64,000 nt of DNA, taken from contig DASVRI010000045.1 of assembly GCA_036388675.1 (NCBI GenBank), positions 62,001 through 126,000 on the forward strand, in the 5' to 3' direction. Source of the stretch: DASVUS01 sp036388675. Lineage in GTDB: Bacteria > Armatimonadota > Abditibacteriia > Abditibacteriales > Abditibacteriaceae. The notes beneath the pieces are model-generated. The model worked only from the letters and a program-made list of their open reading frames with translations. It searched no databases and was not told the DNA's origin. Position numbers and translations under genes: made by a program. Numbering within the stretch: position 1 is the first letter of the stretch; each line of letters begins with the position of its first letter. Below, one piece after another: positions 1-8,204 of this stretch.

Positions 1-371
1 ACGCGTTCTTCAAGCCGCACATGCGCTTCCAGTTGCCGGCCCAGCGCCTGCATCGCGCTACTGCGAGTACTCGCATCCCCAGTCCTCGACTTGATTAGCG
101 CGGCCACGTCGCGCCGCATCAGAATATGCTCGCGCTGCATCTGGCGAATCGGTTCCTGACTGACATCGCCGAATTGCGCGAAGAAAGGCAGCAAGGCTTC
201 TTCTTCCTCACGGAAATGCGGGTTGGCGTGCTCGCGCCAGAAGCGCACGAAGTCGTCGAAGGTGGCCTGCTGCGTTTGCGGGTCGGCAGTGGCGCCTTGC
301 AGACGATGCGCCTGCACCAGCGCATGATGATGATCGACCGACAAGTTGCGCAGTGACGGGTGACGTTTCAA
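1..371 (-). CDS. Hemerythrin-like domain protein (3' part cut by window edge)
   Basis: The protein opens with TTG (Leu-Lys-Arg-His-Pro) and is preceded by AGGAG eight bases upstream, which decides the start; the nearby ATG is followed at once by a stop. About 123 residues are visible and the gene runs off the left edge. Visible features are SVDHHHALV near the N-terminus, then REHANPHFREEEEALLP and later MQREH and LEAHVRLEE. This is the His/Glu spacing of hemerythrin HHE-type four-helix bundles that bind a di-iron centre. Members of the family sense or store O2 or NO, or protect iron proteins. The GAGTACTC at 65 encodes part of DASTRSS. The call rests on motif spacing, and the substrate is unknown. 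Confidence 0.8.
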   Translation of the reverse strand, partial: MKRHPSLRNLSVDHHHALVQAHRLQGATADPQTQQATFDDFVRFWREHANPHFREEEEALLPFFAQFGDVSQEPIRQMQREHILMRRDVAALIKSRTGDASTRSSAMQALGRQLEAHVRLEER

Positions 372-407
372 ATTCGCATCTCCTATTGTGATTTACTTTC
401 GTGCGAG

Positions 408-617
408 TTAGGCACGGAACTCGTCAACACCCGCAGACAGGCCGCCAAAGCGGCACACGAGATCTCGGTTTATGAAGTTATCCAGGCCGTTGATCCAATC
501 GAGCATATTCGCGACTGTCCACTGGGGCTGGATGACATGGCGGCTCTCATCAAAGAACAATTTCGCGCCACCACCATCGCCGAGTTGCTTATCAGGCCCG
601 GTGGCAAAGGTTTCCAC
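408..617 (-). CDS. Possible small or remnant protein, unidentified
   Basis: A 69-residue frame starts at GTG (METFATGPDK) and ends FGGLSAGVDEFRA. The same frame stays open upstream to about 641 without an ATG, so it may be the 3' end of a decayed gene. Its composition, with aromatic residues and VANMLDWINGLDNF, looks protein-like, but I recognise no family. It lies between the hemerythrin-like gene and MsrB on the same strand. No convincing ribosome binding site precedes it. Treat as a weak call. Confidence 0.25.
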   Translation of the reverse strand: METFATGPDKQLGDGGGAKLFFDESRHVIQPQWTVANMLDWINGLDNFINRDLVCRFGGLSAGVDEFRA

Positions 618-735
618 TTCCCGAAAGCGTTGAACCAGGTTTCATAAATGGGGCTGTCATAAAAATGCGGCACGGCTTCGTATGGAGCCGTGCCGCCGAA
701 GCCGTGCCGCGCCGGGTTGCACATCGCAAACTGTC

Positions 736-784
736 TCAAGGCAGCAGCCTCAAGGCAGCAGCCTCAAGGCAGCAGCCTCAAGGC
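736..784. repeat. Tandem repeat, three 14-bp units plus a partial fourth
   Basis: The unit TCAAGGCAGCAGCC occurs at 736-749, 750-763 and 764-777. The partial copy that follows contains the stop codon of the thioredoxin-MsrB gene. It looks like local duplication of the gene's last codons. Confidence 0.9.
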
Positions 785-1788
785 TGCTTTTCGAACTTAA
801 GCGAAACGGAGTTCATGCAGTAGCGCAGGCCAGTGGGCTGCGGGCCGTCCTCGAAAACGTGACCCAGATGGCCATCGCAACGGGCGCAGAGCACTTCAGT
901 GCGCCGCATTCCGTAGCTGACATCGGTTTCTTCATGCACATGATCGGGATCGAGCGGCTTATAAAACGAAGGCCAGCCTGTGCCGGAATTGAACTTTGCA
1001 TCGGACGAAAACAATTCTAAACCGCATCCGGCGCAGCGATAAATGCCCTTATCGTGGTTCTGGTAATCGCCACTGAAAGCGCGCTCCGTGCCCTTTTTGC
1101 GCAGCACAGTGAATTGCTCTGGAGAGAGCGACTGCTTCCACTCTTCTTCGGTCTTGACGATTTTTTCCATTTTCTTTCCTTTGCTTGTAGTTACCGTGGA
1201 ACTTGCAGGAGTGCCCTCTTCCTTGAGCAACCCCTCAACCAGACGCGTGATTTTTGCTTCGCCACTTGCTTGGCCACCGGCACGGTTATGTTCCAGTTCA
1301 CCAATCCAGCGGTAGCGGAGGTGACCGTTTTTATCGATGAGGTAAATTGTCGGCCAGTCCTGCTGATTCCAGCGCCGCCAGTTATCACTCGCAGAGTCGA
1401 TAAGAATCGGGTACGTGATGCCAAGCTCTTGGACGCAACGCGCCACATTTTTTGGGTCACGCTCGGAATCGGACTGCGGTGTGTGGATGCCAATTATTGT
1501 CACGCCTTGCTTCTCGAACTTCTTTTGCAAACGCGCATAGGACGGCAAGTTAGCCTGGCAACCGGAGCTATCAAAAGCCCAGAACTGCACGACAGTCACT
1601 TTGCCGCGCCGTGAGGACAGTGAAACCGGCTGCTTATCTGGAGTGTTCAACCACGGGCCACCGACCAGTTCCGGTGCGACCGCATCAAGCGACGTGATAT
1701 TTTGCGCCCGGCTTGAAGTGGTCATGCCACTCCAGAACAATGCACCGGCAACCGCCAGTATCAGCAACCAGCCGCCAATTACTTTCAT
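778..1788 (-). CDS. msrB: Exported thioredoxin-like/methionine sulfoxide reductase B fusion
   Basis: The 336-residue protein has an N-terminal membrane/signal segment (MKVIGGWLLILAVAGALFW), a redoxin/TlpA-like domain at about 40-180 and a complete MsrB domain at about 205-335. MsrB evidence: two zinc CxxC pairs (RCAGC, LCARC), GTGWPSF, GHLGHVFEDGP and the catalytic Cys in RYCMNS. In the thioredoxin part, the usual WCxxC site reads DSSGC, so the N-terminal attacking Cys is replaced by Ser. MsrB reduces methionine-R-sulfoxide and needs a thiol donor; the fused domain is an obvious candidate donor or scaffold. The fusion recalls the thioredoxin-MsrA-MsrB protein PilB, without MsrA. It is probably periplasmic or membrane-tethered. 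No GAGTACTC lies inside it. Confidence 0.9.
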   Translation of the reverse strand: MKVIGGWLLILAVAGALFWSGMTTSSRAQNITSLDAVAPELVGGPWLNTPDKQPVSLSSRRGKVTVVQFWAFDSSGCQANLPSYARLQKKFEKQGVTIIGIHTPQSDSERDPKNVARCVQELGITYPILIDSASDNWRRWNQQDWPTIYLIDKNGHLRYRWIGELEHNRAGGQASGEAKITRLVEGLLKEEGTPASSTVTTSKGKKMEKIVKTEEEWKQSLSPEQFTVLRKKGTERAFSGDYQNHDKGIYRCAGCGLELFSSDAKFNSGTGWPSFYKPLDPDHVHEETDVSYGMRRTEVLCARCDGHLGHVFEDGPQPTGLRYCMNSVSLKFEKQP

Positions 1789-2130
1789 CTAAACCCCTCT
1801 TCACCGAGAAGATTCCTGCCCGGCAAAGGAATCAGACGCCCACAACCTCCGTGCGCGCCACAATTATTCCGAACCAAATACGAAGTCTGTCGTGAAGAAG
1901 CCCATGCAAAGTCAAGAAAATTTAACACGAGGAAATGAGGCGTTTGCCATATTAACGACATGGGCGCTTTCATCTCCTGCATTATCTTCCTGGCGCTTTG
2001 CATGGGCGCGTTGTGCTTGTTTGTGCGAGTACTCGTGCGCTGCCTGCGCACGCAAAACAACTCTCCAATGACGATGTGTCTCTCAGCAGCCCATTTTACT
2101 GGGTAGAGAAGAAGAGACACACAGGACGCG
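1789..2130. other. Intergenic region without a supported gene
   Basis: This holds the upstream region of the MsrB fusion and one GAGTACTC at 2027. Open frames here overlap each other and have no ribosome binding site or recognisable product. Confidence 0.6.
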
Positions 2131-4905
2131 TCAATGTGCATGGCCAGGAGAAGCCAGCAAGCGCAGAGTTCGAGACACGTTTATCAGAGCGCGACCCTGA
2201 TGATAGGCTTCGGTCCAGGCATCGCTTTTGGCGCGGCCCTCTGGCGGAGCCCCTGTGTGTGTAACGCTCGGATACCAGCCGCCACGCACCGCATCAATCT
2301 GGTGTGCGGTGATGAAATTCCACTGCTGCAAGAACGACTGCCAGTAGCGTGGCGTTTGCCGCCCGAAACGTTCGTGCATCAGTAGCAAGGCGTTGAGGCC
2401 TTCCGCCTGCGTCCACCAAATTTTCTCGGTGTTTACGGGCTGCCCAAAAGCACTGCCGGTGTCATAGAAACCGCCGTTTTCCGCGTCCCACCCGAATTCC
2501 AGCGCATGATCGACCAGGCGCCGCGCCGTGGCCCAGGTGCGCGCATCTTGCGGTTTGCCCAGTGCAGCCGACGCTTCCACCAGCAAGTAGGCGGTTTCAA
2601 CATCGTGGCCGAACGAGTCGTGATCGGGAACGGCGCGCCAATCCGGCGTAAAGAACAGGTTCATCGCACCCGCCTGCTCAACCACGATTTTATCGCGCAC
2701 AATATCGAACGTTTCCTGTAACCGCGTGCGCAGTTTCCTGTCCGGCCACAGTTCATACAACGCGGTGAACGCTTCCAGCAGGTGAATATGACTGTTCATC
2801 GACTTGTAGCCATAACGTGTGCCAATAGCGTCGCTTGGCGTTGCCGAACCCGATGGCGTGACGGGCGGCACCAGAATCGGCTGTCCCGCCGCAGTGAGCG
2901 CCTCGTAATAGCCGCCATTGCGGGCGTCGTGCGCGTGAGCATCCAGCCACTGGAAGGCGCGCTGCGCCAGATTCAGCGCCTGTGCGTCGCGCGTGGCCTT
3001 GTAGTTGGCGGTAGCCGCGTAGATAGCGAAGGAAATGCCGTAAACATGCTTTTCCCGTCCGCGTGCAGTAGCCGGTTGATTGTTGGCGTCAACGACCCAG
3101 AAGAAACCACCGTGCTGCTTGTCCCACATCACGTCGTTCAGATATTTCAAACCGTGGCGCGAGTACTCGCGATAGGCGCTCTGTGTTTGCGGCGAGCGCA
3201 TCGCCTCCTGCGCGGCCATCCAGGTGAGACGCGCTTGATAAACAATGGACTTTTCGGTTGTTTCCTGGCGTGTCCAGTCTTCAGCAAAATTCTGGAAGAA
3301 GCCGCCGTGCTCGCGATCGATCGCTGCCGGAAACCACTTGGTCAGAACGTGCTGTTGCAGATTGTTCTCGACTTCATTGGCCACGCGCAGATAGGATGCG
3401 GCATTCGCCGGCAATGCATTTGTCGCCAATGGAGCGGTGGCAGGAGCTACTGTCTGGGCGCTGGCCATCATGATGGGTTTAAGCTCCTCGCGATTTAGAA
3501 CAACATCGCTTTTATAAATGCGAGCAAGATCTTCTTTCGAAATTTTCTGCGGCCCAAGATCTCCCGTCCACGATACGAAGTGAGACCAGCGCACACCATA
3601 GCGCCACATCTTCTGCACATCGGGAACTTTTCCGATCTCGGTCAACGCCATCAACTTCTTGCCGTCGAAGCGCTGTTTCAGTTCTTCCCATGTGTTGCTC
3701 AGCGGATCGAACGGATCGGACGGATACGCATCGATACCCACTATATCGACATAGTTATCGCCCGGATACCACTCCGGTTTGTTGCCGATGGTGTAAACCC
3801 AGATCAGGTTGTGCAACTGATGATGATTGGTCAGGCGGTCGAACATCAGCCGCCACAATTGCACCAGCGGCTCCGGCCCTTTGGCTCCCCACCAGAACCA
3901 GCGGCCTTCAGCCTCGTGCAGCGGGCGCCACAACACGGTAATGTCCGCATCGGCGAATTTTTTAAGCTGCACTGCAATCGCATCGATGTCGCGCAACAAC
4001 AGCTTGTAATCTTCCGATTGCGGATTAGCCAGGGCACGCTGCACATCGAAGGTTGTCGCGTTCGTGTAGAAGCCGCGATACCAGCGCGCATCGGTTTTTT
4101 GCCCGTTCTCGTTGACAATTTCCTTGTCGATTAAATCCTTGGGCGCATTCCAGTGCCACGACAGACTGATAATCTGGCCTTCGCGCGCTTTCTGGATAAG
4201 GCGCTCGGTTGTGCCCTCAGGTTTGGTGCCGTGAGCAACGCGCGAAGGCGAATAGTCCATGAAGTCGCCGCCCAGGATTGCAGGTGTCTGTCCCGCTACG
4301 CTGCGAACGTAATTATTTTCAGCATCTTCATACTGGCCGGAGAGCATCTTCTCGCCATACAAATCGACGAAATAGCTGTGCAGAGCGCGCGTTTTGGCAG
4401 TCGCCCGGGGGTCAACCAGAGTTTTGGGCGGCTTATTGAGAGTTGCATCGACGGTCGCCGGGACAATGTCGATAGAGTCAATATCATAGTAGCCCCAGCC
4501 TTTCTCAATGCCGATGGTATTTGGCCCCTGTCGCAGTTCTACCTTGCCCGCGCTACGCGTCGCAAACGCATCGCCCGTGGCTGCGAACATGCCGCTCATC
4601 TTGGAGCCGTTCACCACAAGCTCGTAGCCTTTTTCGCCTGGTGCACTGTAGCGAATTTTGACTTCATAGATTCCAGCTTCCGCATGGGGAATGCTCCACA
4701 TGATGCGGTCGCCGTCTTTTTGAAACCCGCTGACATAGCCCGTGCCGCTAAAGCCCTTGCGAGTACTCGCTACGGCGGGCCCAAGCATCTGAGCCTCTTC
4801 CGCTTCCAGGTGAATGTTGCCGGGAGCCGCCAGTACCAGCGCTCCGGTAACGGCAGTCGTCAGGCACCCAAGTGCAATCGCCCCACAAAGTGCTTGCTTT
4901 TTCAT
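2131..4905 (-). CDS. Secreted GH26 beta-mannanase fused to an AGE-family (mannobiose/cellobiose 2-epimerase-like) domain
   Basis: 924 residues. There is a signal peptide (MKKQALCGAIALGC onward), a CBM35-like beta-sandwich at about 30-150 (IHLEAEEAQMLG, GYVSGF), and a GH26 domain at about 170-490 with the acid/base Glu in WRPLHEAEG and the nucleophile Glu in ALTEIGKVP. A complete (alpha/alpha)6 N-acylglucosamine-2-epimerase-type domain follows at about 510-915 (GGFFQNF, KHVYGISFAIYA, NSHIHLLEA, DHDSFGHDVETAYLLVEA, EKIWWTQAE). GH26 enzymes release mannobiose from mannan; 2-epimerases of this family convert mannobiose to mannosyl-glucose or act on cellobiose. The fusion implies coupled extracytoplasmic processing. 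Two GAGTACTC sites lie within it. The domain calls are strong; the exact disaccharide is inferred. Confidence 0.9.
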   Translation of the reverse strand: MKKQALCGAIALGCLTTAVTGALVLAAPGNIHLEAEEAQMLGPAVASTRKGFSGTGYVSGFQKDGDRIMWSIPHAEAGIYEVKIRYSAPGEKGYELVVNGSKMSGMFAATGDAFATRSAGKVELRQGPNTIGIEKGWGYYDIDSIDIVPATVDATLNKPPKTLVDPRATAKTRALHSYFVDLYGEKMLSGQYEDAENNYVRSVAGQTPAILGGDFMDYSPSRVAHGTKPEGTTERLIQKAREGQIISLSWHWNAPKDLIDKEIVNENGQKTDARWYRGFYTNATTFDVQRALANPQSEDYKLLLRDIDAIAVQLKKFADADITVLWRPLHEAEGRWFWWGAKGPEPLVQLWRLMFDRLTNHHQLHNLIWVYTIGNKPEWYPGDNYVDIVGIDAYPSDPFDPLSNTWEELKQRFDGKKLMALTEIGKVPDVQKMWRYGVRWSHFVSWTGDLGPQKISKEDLARIYKSDVVLNREELKPIMMASAQTVAPATAPLATNALPANAASYLRVANEVENNLQQHVLTKWFPAAIDREHGGFFQNFAEDWTRQETTEKSIVYQARLTWMAAQEAMRSPQTQSAYREYSRHGLKYLNDVMWDKQHGGFFWVVDANNQPATARGREKHVYGISFAIYAATANYKATRDAQALNLAQRAFQWLDAHAHDARNGGYYEALTAAGQPILVPPVTPSGSATPSDAIGTRYGYKSMNSHIHLLEAFTALYELWPDRKLRTRLQETFDIVRDKIVVEQAGAMNLFFTPDWRAVPDHDSFGHDVETAYLLVEASAALGKPQDARTWATARRLVDHALEFGWDAENGGFYDTGSAFGQPVNTEKIWWTQAEGLNALLLMHERFGRQTPRYWQSFLQQWNFITAHQIDAVRGGWYPSVTHTGAPPEGRAKSDAWTEAYHQGRALINVSRTLRLLASPGHAH

Positions 4906-5414
4906 ATATTGCCTTTCATGATGTTCTTCGCTCTTGCTTCACACATTGTGCCTGTGCCGGCAAGGCACCAGCTCGCTTGATCGCTATTCTTTCAAAGTCT
5001 GCTACGTCTAAACTGCACTTTGACTAAAGACCTCTGAGTAAGAAAGAAGAATCGTTCAAAAAATTGGCGCGGTTCTTCTATTTCTTGGTGTCACGACCGA
5101 AGCAAAGTTGCGTCTACAGCAATGGTCGTCTGCTTGAATGTACTTGATCTATTCTTCTATGATACCAAGTCACTCATATTGGCGAGACTACCTCCGGCAA
5201 TGGAAATCGCCATCGCTGTTATCAGCAGCCAGGTTTTGCGGCTCCGATCAAGGCAGAACACATACACTTTGCCTTTCTGCTGTGCGTGTTTCTAAGATAC
5301 TTGCTTTTATGTCATGAACAAAGATGTGGAATCACCATGAGCCTTGCGCAGTAAATCGATACACTGCCAAAGCAGCATGAATGCACTTGCGGCATCAATC
5401 GGAGGAGACAGAGC
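4906..5414. other. Intergenic region, divergent promoter area
   Basis: About 500 bases lie between the divergently transcribed mannanase-epimerase and GFA genes. I see no tRNA, long repeat or supported reading frame. Promoters for both genes must lie here, but I cannot place their boxes with confidence. Confidence 0.6.
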
Positions 5415-5810
5415 ATGTATAAAGGGAGTTGTTTATGCGGGACGGTTAATTATGAAATTGAAGGAGAACCGGGAGATATAGTGTTTTGCCACTGCTCCCG
5501 TTGCCGCAAAGCGAACGGAACAGCTTTTCTCGCCGCGGCACCCGTTCAAACGGAGCAATTCTCTATCGTGAGCGGCAATCAGAGTCTTGTGGAGTATGAG
5601 TCGTCGCCCGGCGTCTATCGCGTTTTTTGCGGACAGTGTGGCTCTCCACTCTTCAGCAAGCGAGACGCCATGCCAGAGACCATCCGTGTTCGCATCGGCA
5701 CTCTGGATACACCTATTGAAAGCAAACCGACGGCGCATATCTTTGTTGCTGACAAGGCGAATTGGTTCGACATCCGAGACGAAGCCCCGCAATTTCCGGA
5801 AAGACCTTAA
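5415..5810 (+). CDS. GFA/CENP-V family zinc protein
   Basis: 131 residues with GGAGGAG upstream of the ATG. The family pattern is clear: GSCLCGTVNYEI, then FCHCSRCRKANGTAF, then FCGQCGSPLFS. These Cys residues bind two zinc ions in glutathione-dependent formaldehyde-activating (GFA) domain proteins. Biochemical roles are proven for very few members, so an S-hydroxymethyl-glutathione function should not be assumed. It stands alone and is followed at once by a strong 70-bp hairpin that may terminate it. Confidence 0.9.
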   Translation: MYKGSCLCGTVNYEIEGEPGDIVFCHCSRCRKANGTAFLAAAPVQTEQFSIVSGNQSLVEYESSPGVYRVFCGQCGSPLFSKRDAMPETIRVRIGTLDTPIESKPTAHIFVADKANWFDIRDEAPQFPERP

Positions 5811-5864
5811 TCGCAATAACCATAAACCGTTAAGTAGGCGGACAAAATTAAGTGTCACTGTTCT

Positions 5865-5934
5865 ACGACCCCGGATCATGAACGACGGGCTTGCATAGCT
5901 TGAAACAAGCCCGTCGCTCATGATCCGGGGTCGT
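5865..5934. repeat. 70-bp palindromic element, copy 1
   Basis: The arms are about 29 bases with a single mismatch around a 12-base loop. They begin ACGACCCCGGATCATG and carry GACGGGCTTG near the loop. Related copies are at 28558-28672 and 43809-43878. All three lie directly after a gene, so they may serve as terminators or be remnants of a small mobile hairpin. Confidence 0.85.
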
Positions 5935-6173
5935 TCAGATGTTTAGGAGATGGCTTCGAGTACTCGAAAGTGTTGCTTCACGAAGACATCTACGATGAGT
6001 CAACGCAGTGCTTTACCCAAGACACAAGTTGCTGAGAGTTCATGTCCGGCCAGGCAGTGAATGGTACGGCATCCGGCATAAAACAGAAGAAGGCGAGGAC
6101 ATATTCAGTGAGGTCGTTAAGCAGTATCGAAAAAAGAGTGTTCGGCACTGCGGCGAGTGATGAATAACCTTCT
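5935..6173. other. Intergenic region with one GAGTACTC
   Basis: The palindrome lies at 5958-5965. No supported gene lies between the hairpin and the convergent end of glgC. Confidence 0.6.
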
Positions 6174-7334
6174 TTATGTTTCTTCGCGCGACACGACGAT
6201 GACATCATCCTGGCCGTCATGGTTGCCCTGAGCTAACATGCCTTCATCTACGATGGCGCGTGATACAGCCGCACCGCTTTGAACCCGCGCGTTTTCCAAC
6301 ACGATGCTGTCGCGCACTACGGCGCCTGCTTCAACAACTGTTCCGGGACACAACACCGAGTTGATAACTGTGCCTTCTACAATGCATCCCGGCGAAAGTA
6401 AAGAATTTTCGACTTGCGCGCCGCCTCGCACGCGGGCTGGAACTCGCATCGTTCCTGTGGTGAGAATCGGCCAGTTCGGGTCGTCTAATTGCAAAGGTGA
6501 ATCGGGGCGCAGCAAATCCATGTGCCCTTCCCAGTAGCTTTGCAGCGTGCCGACATCGCGCCAGTAGCCGTTCATGGGCCAGGCCCAGGCGTTGCCTTGC
6601 TGCACCAACTCAGGCAGCAACTCGTGGCCGAAATCCTTCAAAGTGCCTTCACCCTTGCCGTCTTCACCGTCCTGCTTGGCCTGGTTCGCCAGGTGCTCCA
6701 AAACATCGAGCAGAATATCCGTGGTGTAGATGAAGACTTCAGTCGTGACCGTTCCCGTTTGCGGCTCATCCGGTTTGTAGTCCCAGAAGGTAACACGGCC
6801 ATTTGAATCGGTTTTCAAAGTACCGTAGCGTCCCGCAGTTTCAACCGGCACCTGTGTTGTCACCATCGTGACTGCCGCGCCGGTATCGCGGTGCGCTTCA
6901 AGTACGGGGCGCACATCAAGTTGATAAATATGGTCGGCGCTCATTACGACAAGCAGTTCAGGCGCGAACTCACGAATGTAGCGTGCATTGCGCCAGATTG
7001 CATCGGCGTTGCCCTGGTGGAAACCATCATCGTCCGAATCGCCTTTGACGTGTGGTGCAAAAACTCGCAGGCCGCCACGATTGCGGTCGAGATCCCAGGG
7101 GCGTCCGTTGAGCAAATGATCGTTGATGGAATGCGATTCGAATTGCTCAACCACCCACACATCGCGCACACGCGAATGCACCAGGTGCGACAAGGCGAAA
7201 TCAATCAAACGATAAACACCGGCAAAAGGCAGCGCAGGCTTGGCGCGCCGCGTGGTGAGCGGGCGCAGTCTTCCACCTTGCCCTCCGGCTAACACCAGCG
7301 CCAGCACCCGATCGGTTGCAGAACTCGACAGCAT
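6174..7334 (-). CDS. glgC: Glucose-1-phosphate adenylyltransferase
   Basis: 386 residues. It makes ADP-glucose from glucose-1-phosphate and ATP, the committed step of bacterial glycogen synthesis. The nucleotidyltransferase signature is complete: VLAGGQGGRLRPLT, KPALPFAGVYRLIDFALSH, GNADAIW, VVMSADHIYQLD and GYWRDVGTL, followed by a left-handed beta-helix tail with hexapeptide-like repeats (GCIVEG, VLCPGTVVEAGAVV). The start at MLSSSATD is chosen because GAAGGA lies seven bases upstream; a longer frame would read through the ribosome binding site. GAGTACTC (7347) sits immediately 5' of that site. No other glycogen gene is adjacent. Confidence 0.95.
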   Translation of the reverse strand: MLSSSATDRVLALVLAGGQGGRLRPLTTRRAKPALPFAGVYRLIDFALSHLVHSRVRDVWVVEQFESHSINDHLLNGRPWDLDRNRGGLRVFAPHVKGDSDDDGFHQGNADAIWRNARYIREFAPELLVVMSADHIYQLDVRPVLEAHRDTGAAVTMVTTQVPVETAGRYGTLKTDSNGRVTFWDYKPDEPQTGTVTTEVFIYTTDILLDVLEHLANQAKQDGEDGKGEGTLKDFGHELLPELVQQGNAWAWPMNGYWRDVGTLQSYWEGHMDLLRPDSPLQLDDPNWPILTTGTMRVPARVRGGAQVENSLLSPGCIVEGTVINSVLCPGTVVEAGAVVRDSIVLENARVQSGAAVSRAIVDEGMLAQGNHDGQDDVIVVSREET

Positions 7335-7394
7335 ATGTGTTCCTTCGAGTACTCGTAAAGAGTGAGAACTCACTGGACTTGCAGATTTCTTCCG

Positions 7395-7904
7395 TTACTT
7401 TGCCCGGGAAGCGAACAGGCTCTTTGCAGCGCGCACGGCTTCAGGAGCGGTGAGGGCAACCGAAATCACAGAGCAAATTGTGGCAACCTGACAGTAGGCG
7501 CAAAGGGCTTTATTCTCTTTCCATTCCTCGCGTCCCAGTTCTACAGCCGTGACGGTATCAAGCACCGTTTTTAAACCAAGTGCAACAGGCAGCAGCGGAG
7601 TTTGCATCGCGCGATTCTTTCCGCCCGCGCCTGCCAGCCATGCAGTAACGGCATAACTGGCCAGCATCATAAACGCATCGGGCGTTTGTAGGCGTTTGTA
7701 AGCGTAATCGGAAGCATCGACTTTTGTCGAATCAAAAATCGCCCATGGCGGATCGGGCAGGCGACGCACAATGCCGGTTTGGTAAAGCGACACAATTTGA
7801 GCCATGGCCGTGCCCACCAGAGATAAGCCGATGACCCAGCGCCGCCGCTGAAGATCGGGGCTGGAGTCGTTGCGCAGTTCTTCGCTGAGTTCTCGCGGAG
7901 TCAT
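7395..7904 (-). CDS. Vitamin K epoxide reductase (VKOR)-like membrane protein
   Basis: 169 residues from the ATG preceded by GAGGAAC; an upstream TTG is possible. It shows SLVGTAMAQIVSLYQTGIV, then RRLPDPP and VDASDYAYKRLQTPDA, three further hydrophobic stretches and the redox pair in ALCAYCQVATICSV. The DPP/VDAS/AYxxL pattern and the CxxC beside a membrane segment match a VKOR branch. VKOR homologues re-oxidise a disulfide-forming partner using quinone. No thioredoxin-like partner is adjacent, though the thioredoxin-MsrB fusion is 6 kb away. The function is inferred from pattern only. Confidence 0.7.
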   Translation of the reverse strand: MTPRELSEELRNDSSPDLQRRRWVIGLSLVGTAMAQIVSLYQTGIVRRLPDPPWAIFDSTKVDASDYAYKRLQTPDAFMMLASYAVTAWLAGAGGKNRAMQTPLLPVALGLKTVLDTVTAVELGREEWKENKALCAYCQVATICSVISVALTAPEAVRAAKSLFASRAK

Positions 7905-8150
7905 GACAAAAAGTTCCTCTGTCAAACTGAAGCCTGGGAAACCCTTCAATCAACGTTCGCCTGCAAGTTGCAAAGGATGTTCCATAAAACAGTAGAAGCG
8001 CCAAAGCGACTCCATGCTTTGTCATCGAGTACTCACTGATGAAGCTATGGGTTAATTCTAAATTCTGTGCAGTCCAGAGAGGTGTGTAAGGTTGATTATA
8101 GTGGCGAATGAAGAATGAGTACTCGGGAGAATTGAGAATTTCGTGCAGCA

Positions 8151-8186
8151 AAACGTCCTGCCGGCTTGATGCGCGGCAGGACGTTT
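8151..8186 (-). terminator. Intrinsic terminator-like hairpin after the DUF1552 gene
   Basis: AAACGTCCTGCCG is repeated inverted around an 8- to 10-base loop just beyond the stop codon at 8205. A short T-run follows on the minus strand. Confidence 0.75.
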
Positions 8187-8204
8187 CATCTCACAGATTT
8201 TGGC

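Noticed and set aside
1785..2141. A 118-codon frame between the MsrB fusion and the mannanase
   Set aside because: Overlaps both gene starts and ends, has odd composition and no recognisable motif.
7335..7373. A 13-residue N-terminal extension of GlgC containing RVL
   Set aside because: The extension includes the ribosome binding site of the downstream ATG; GlgC family proteins begin near the chosen start.
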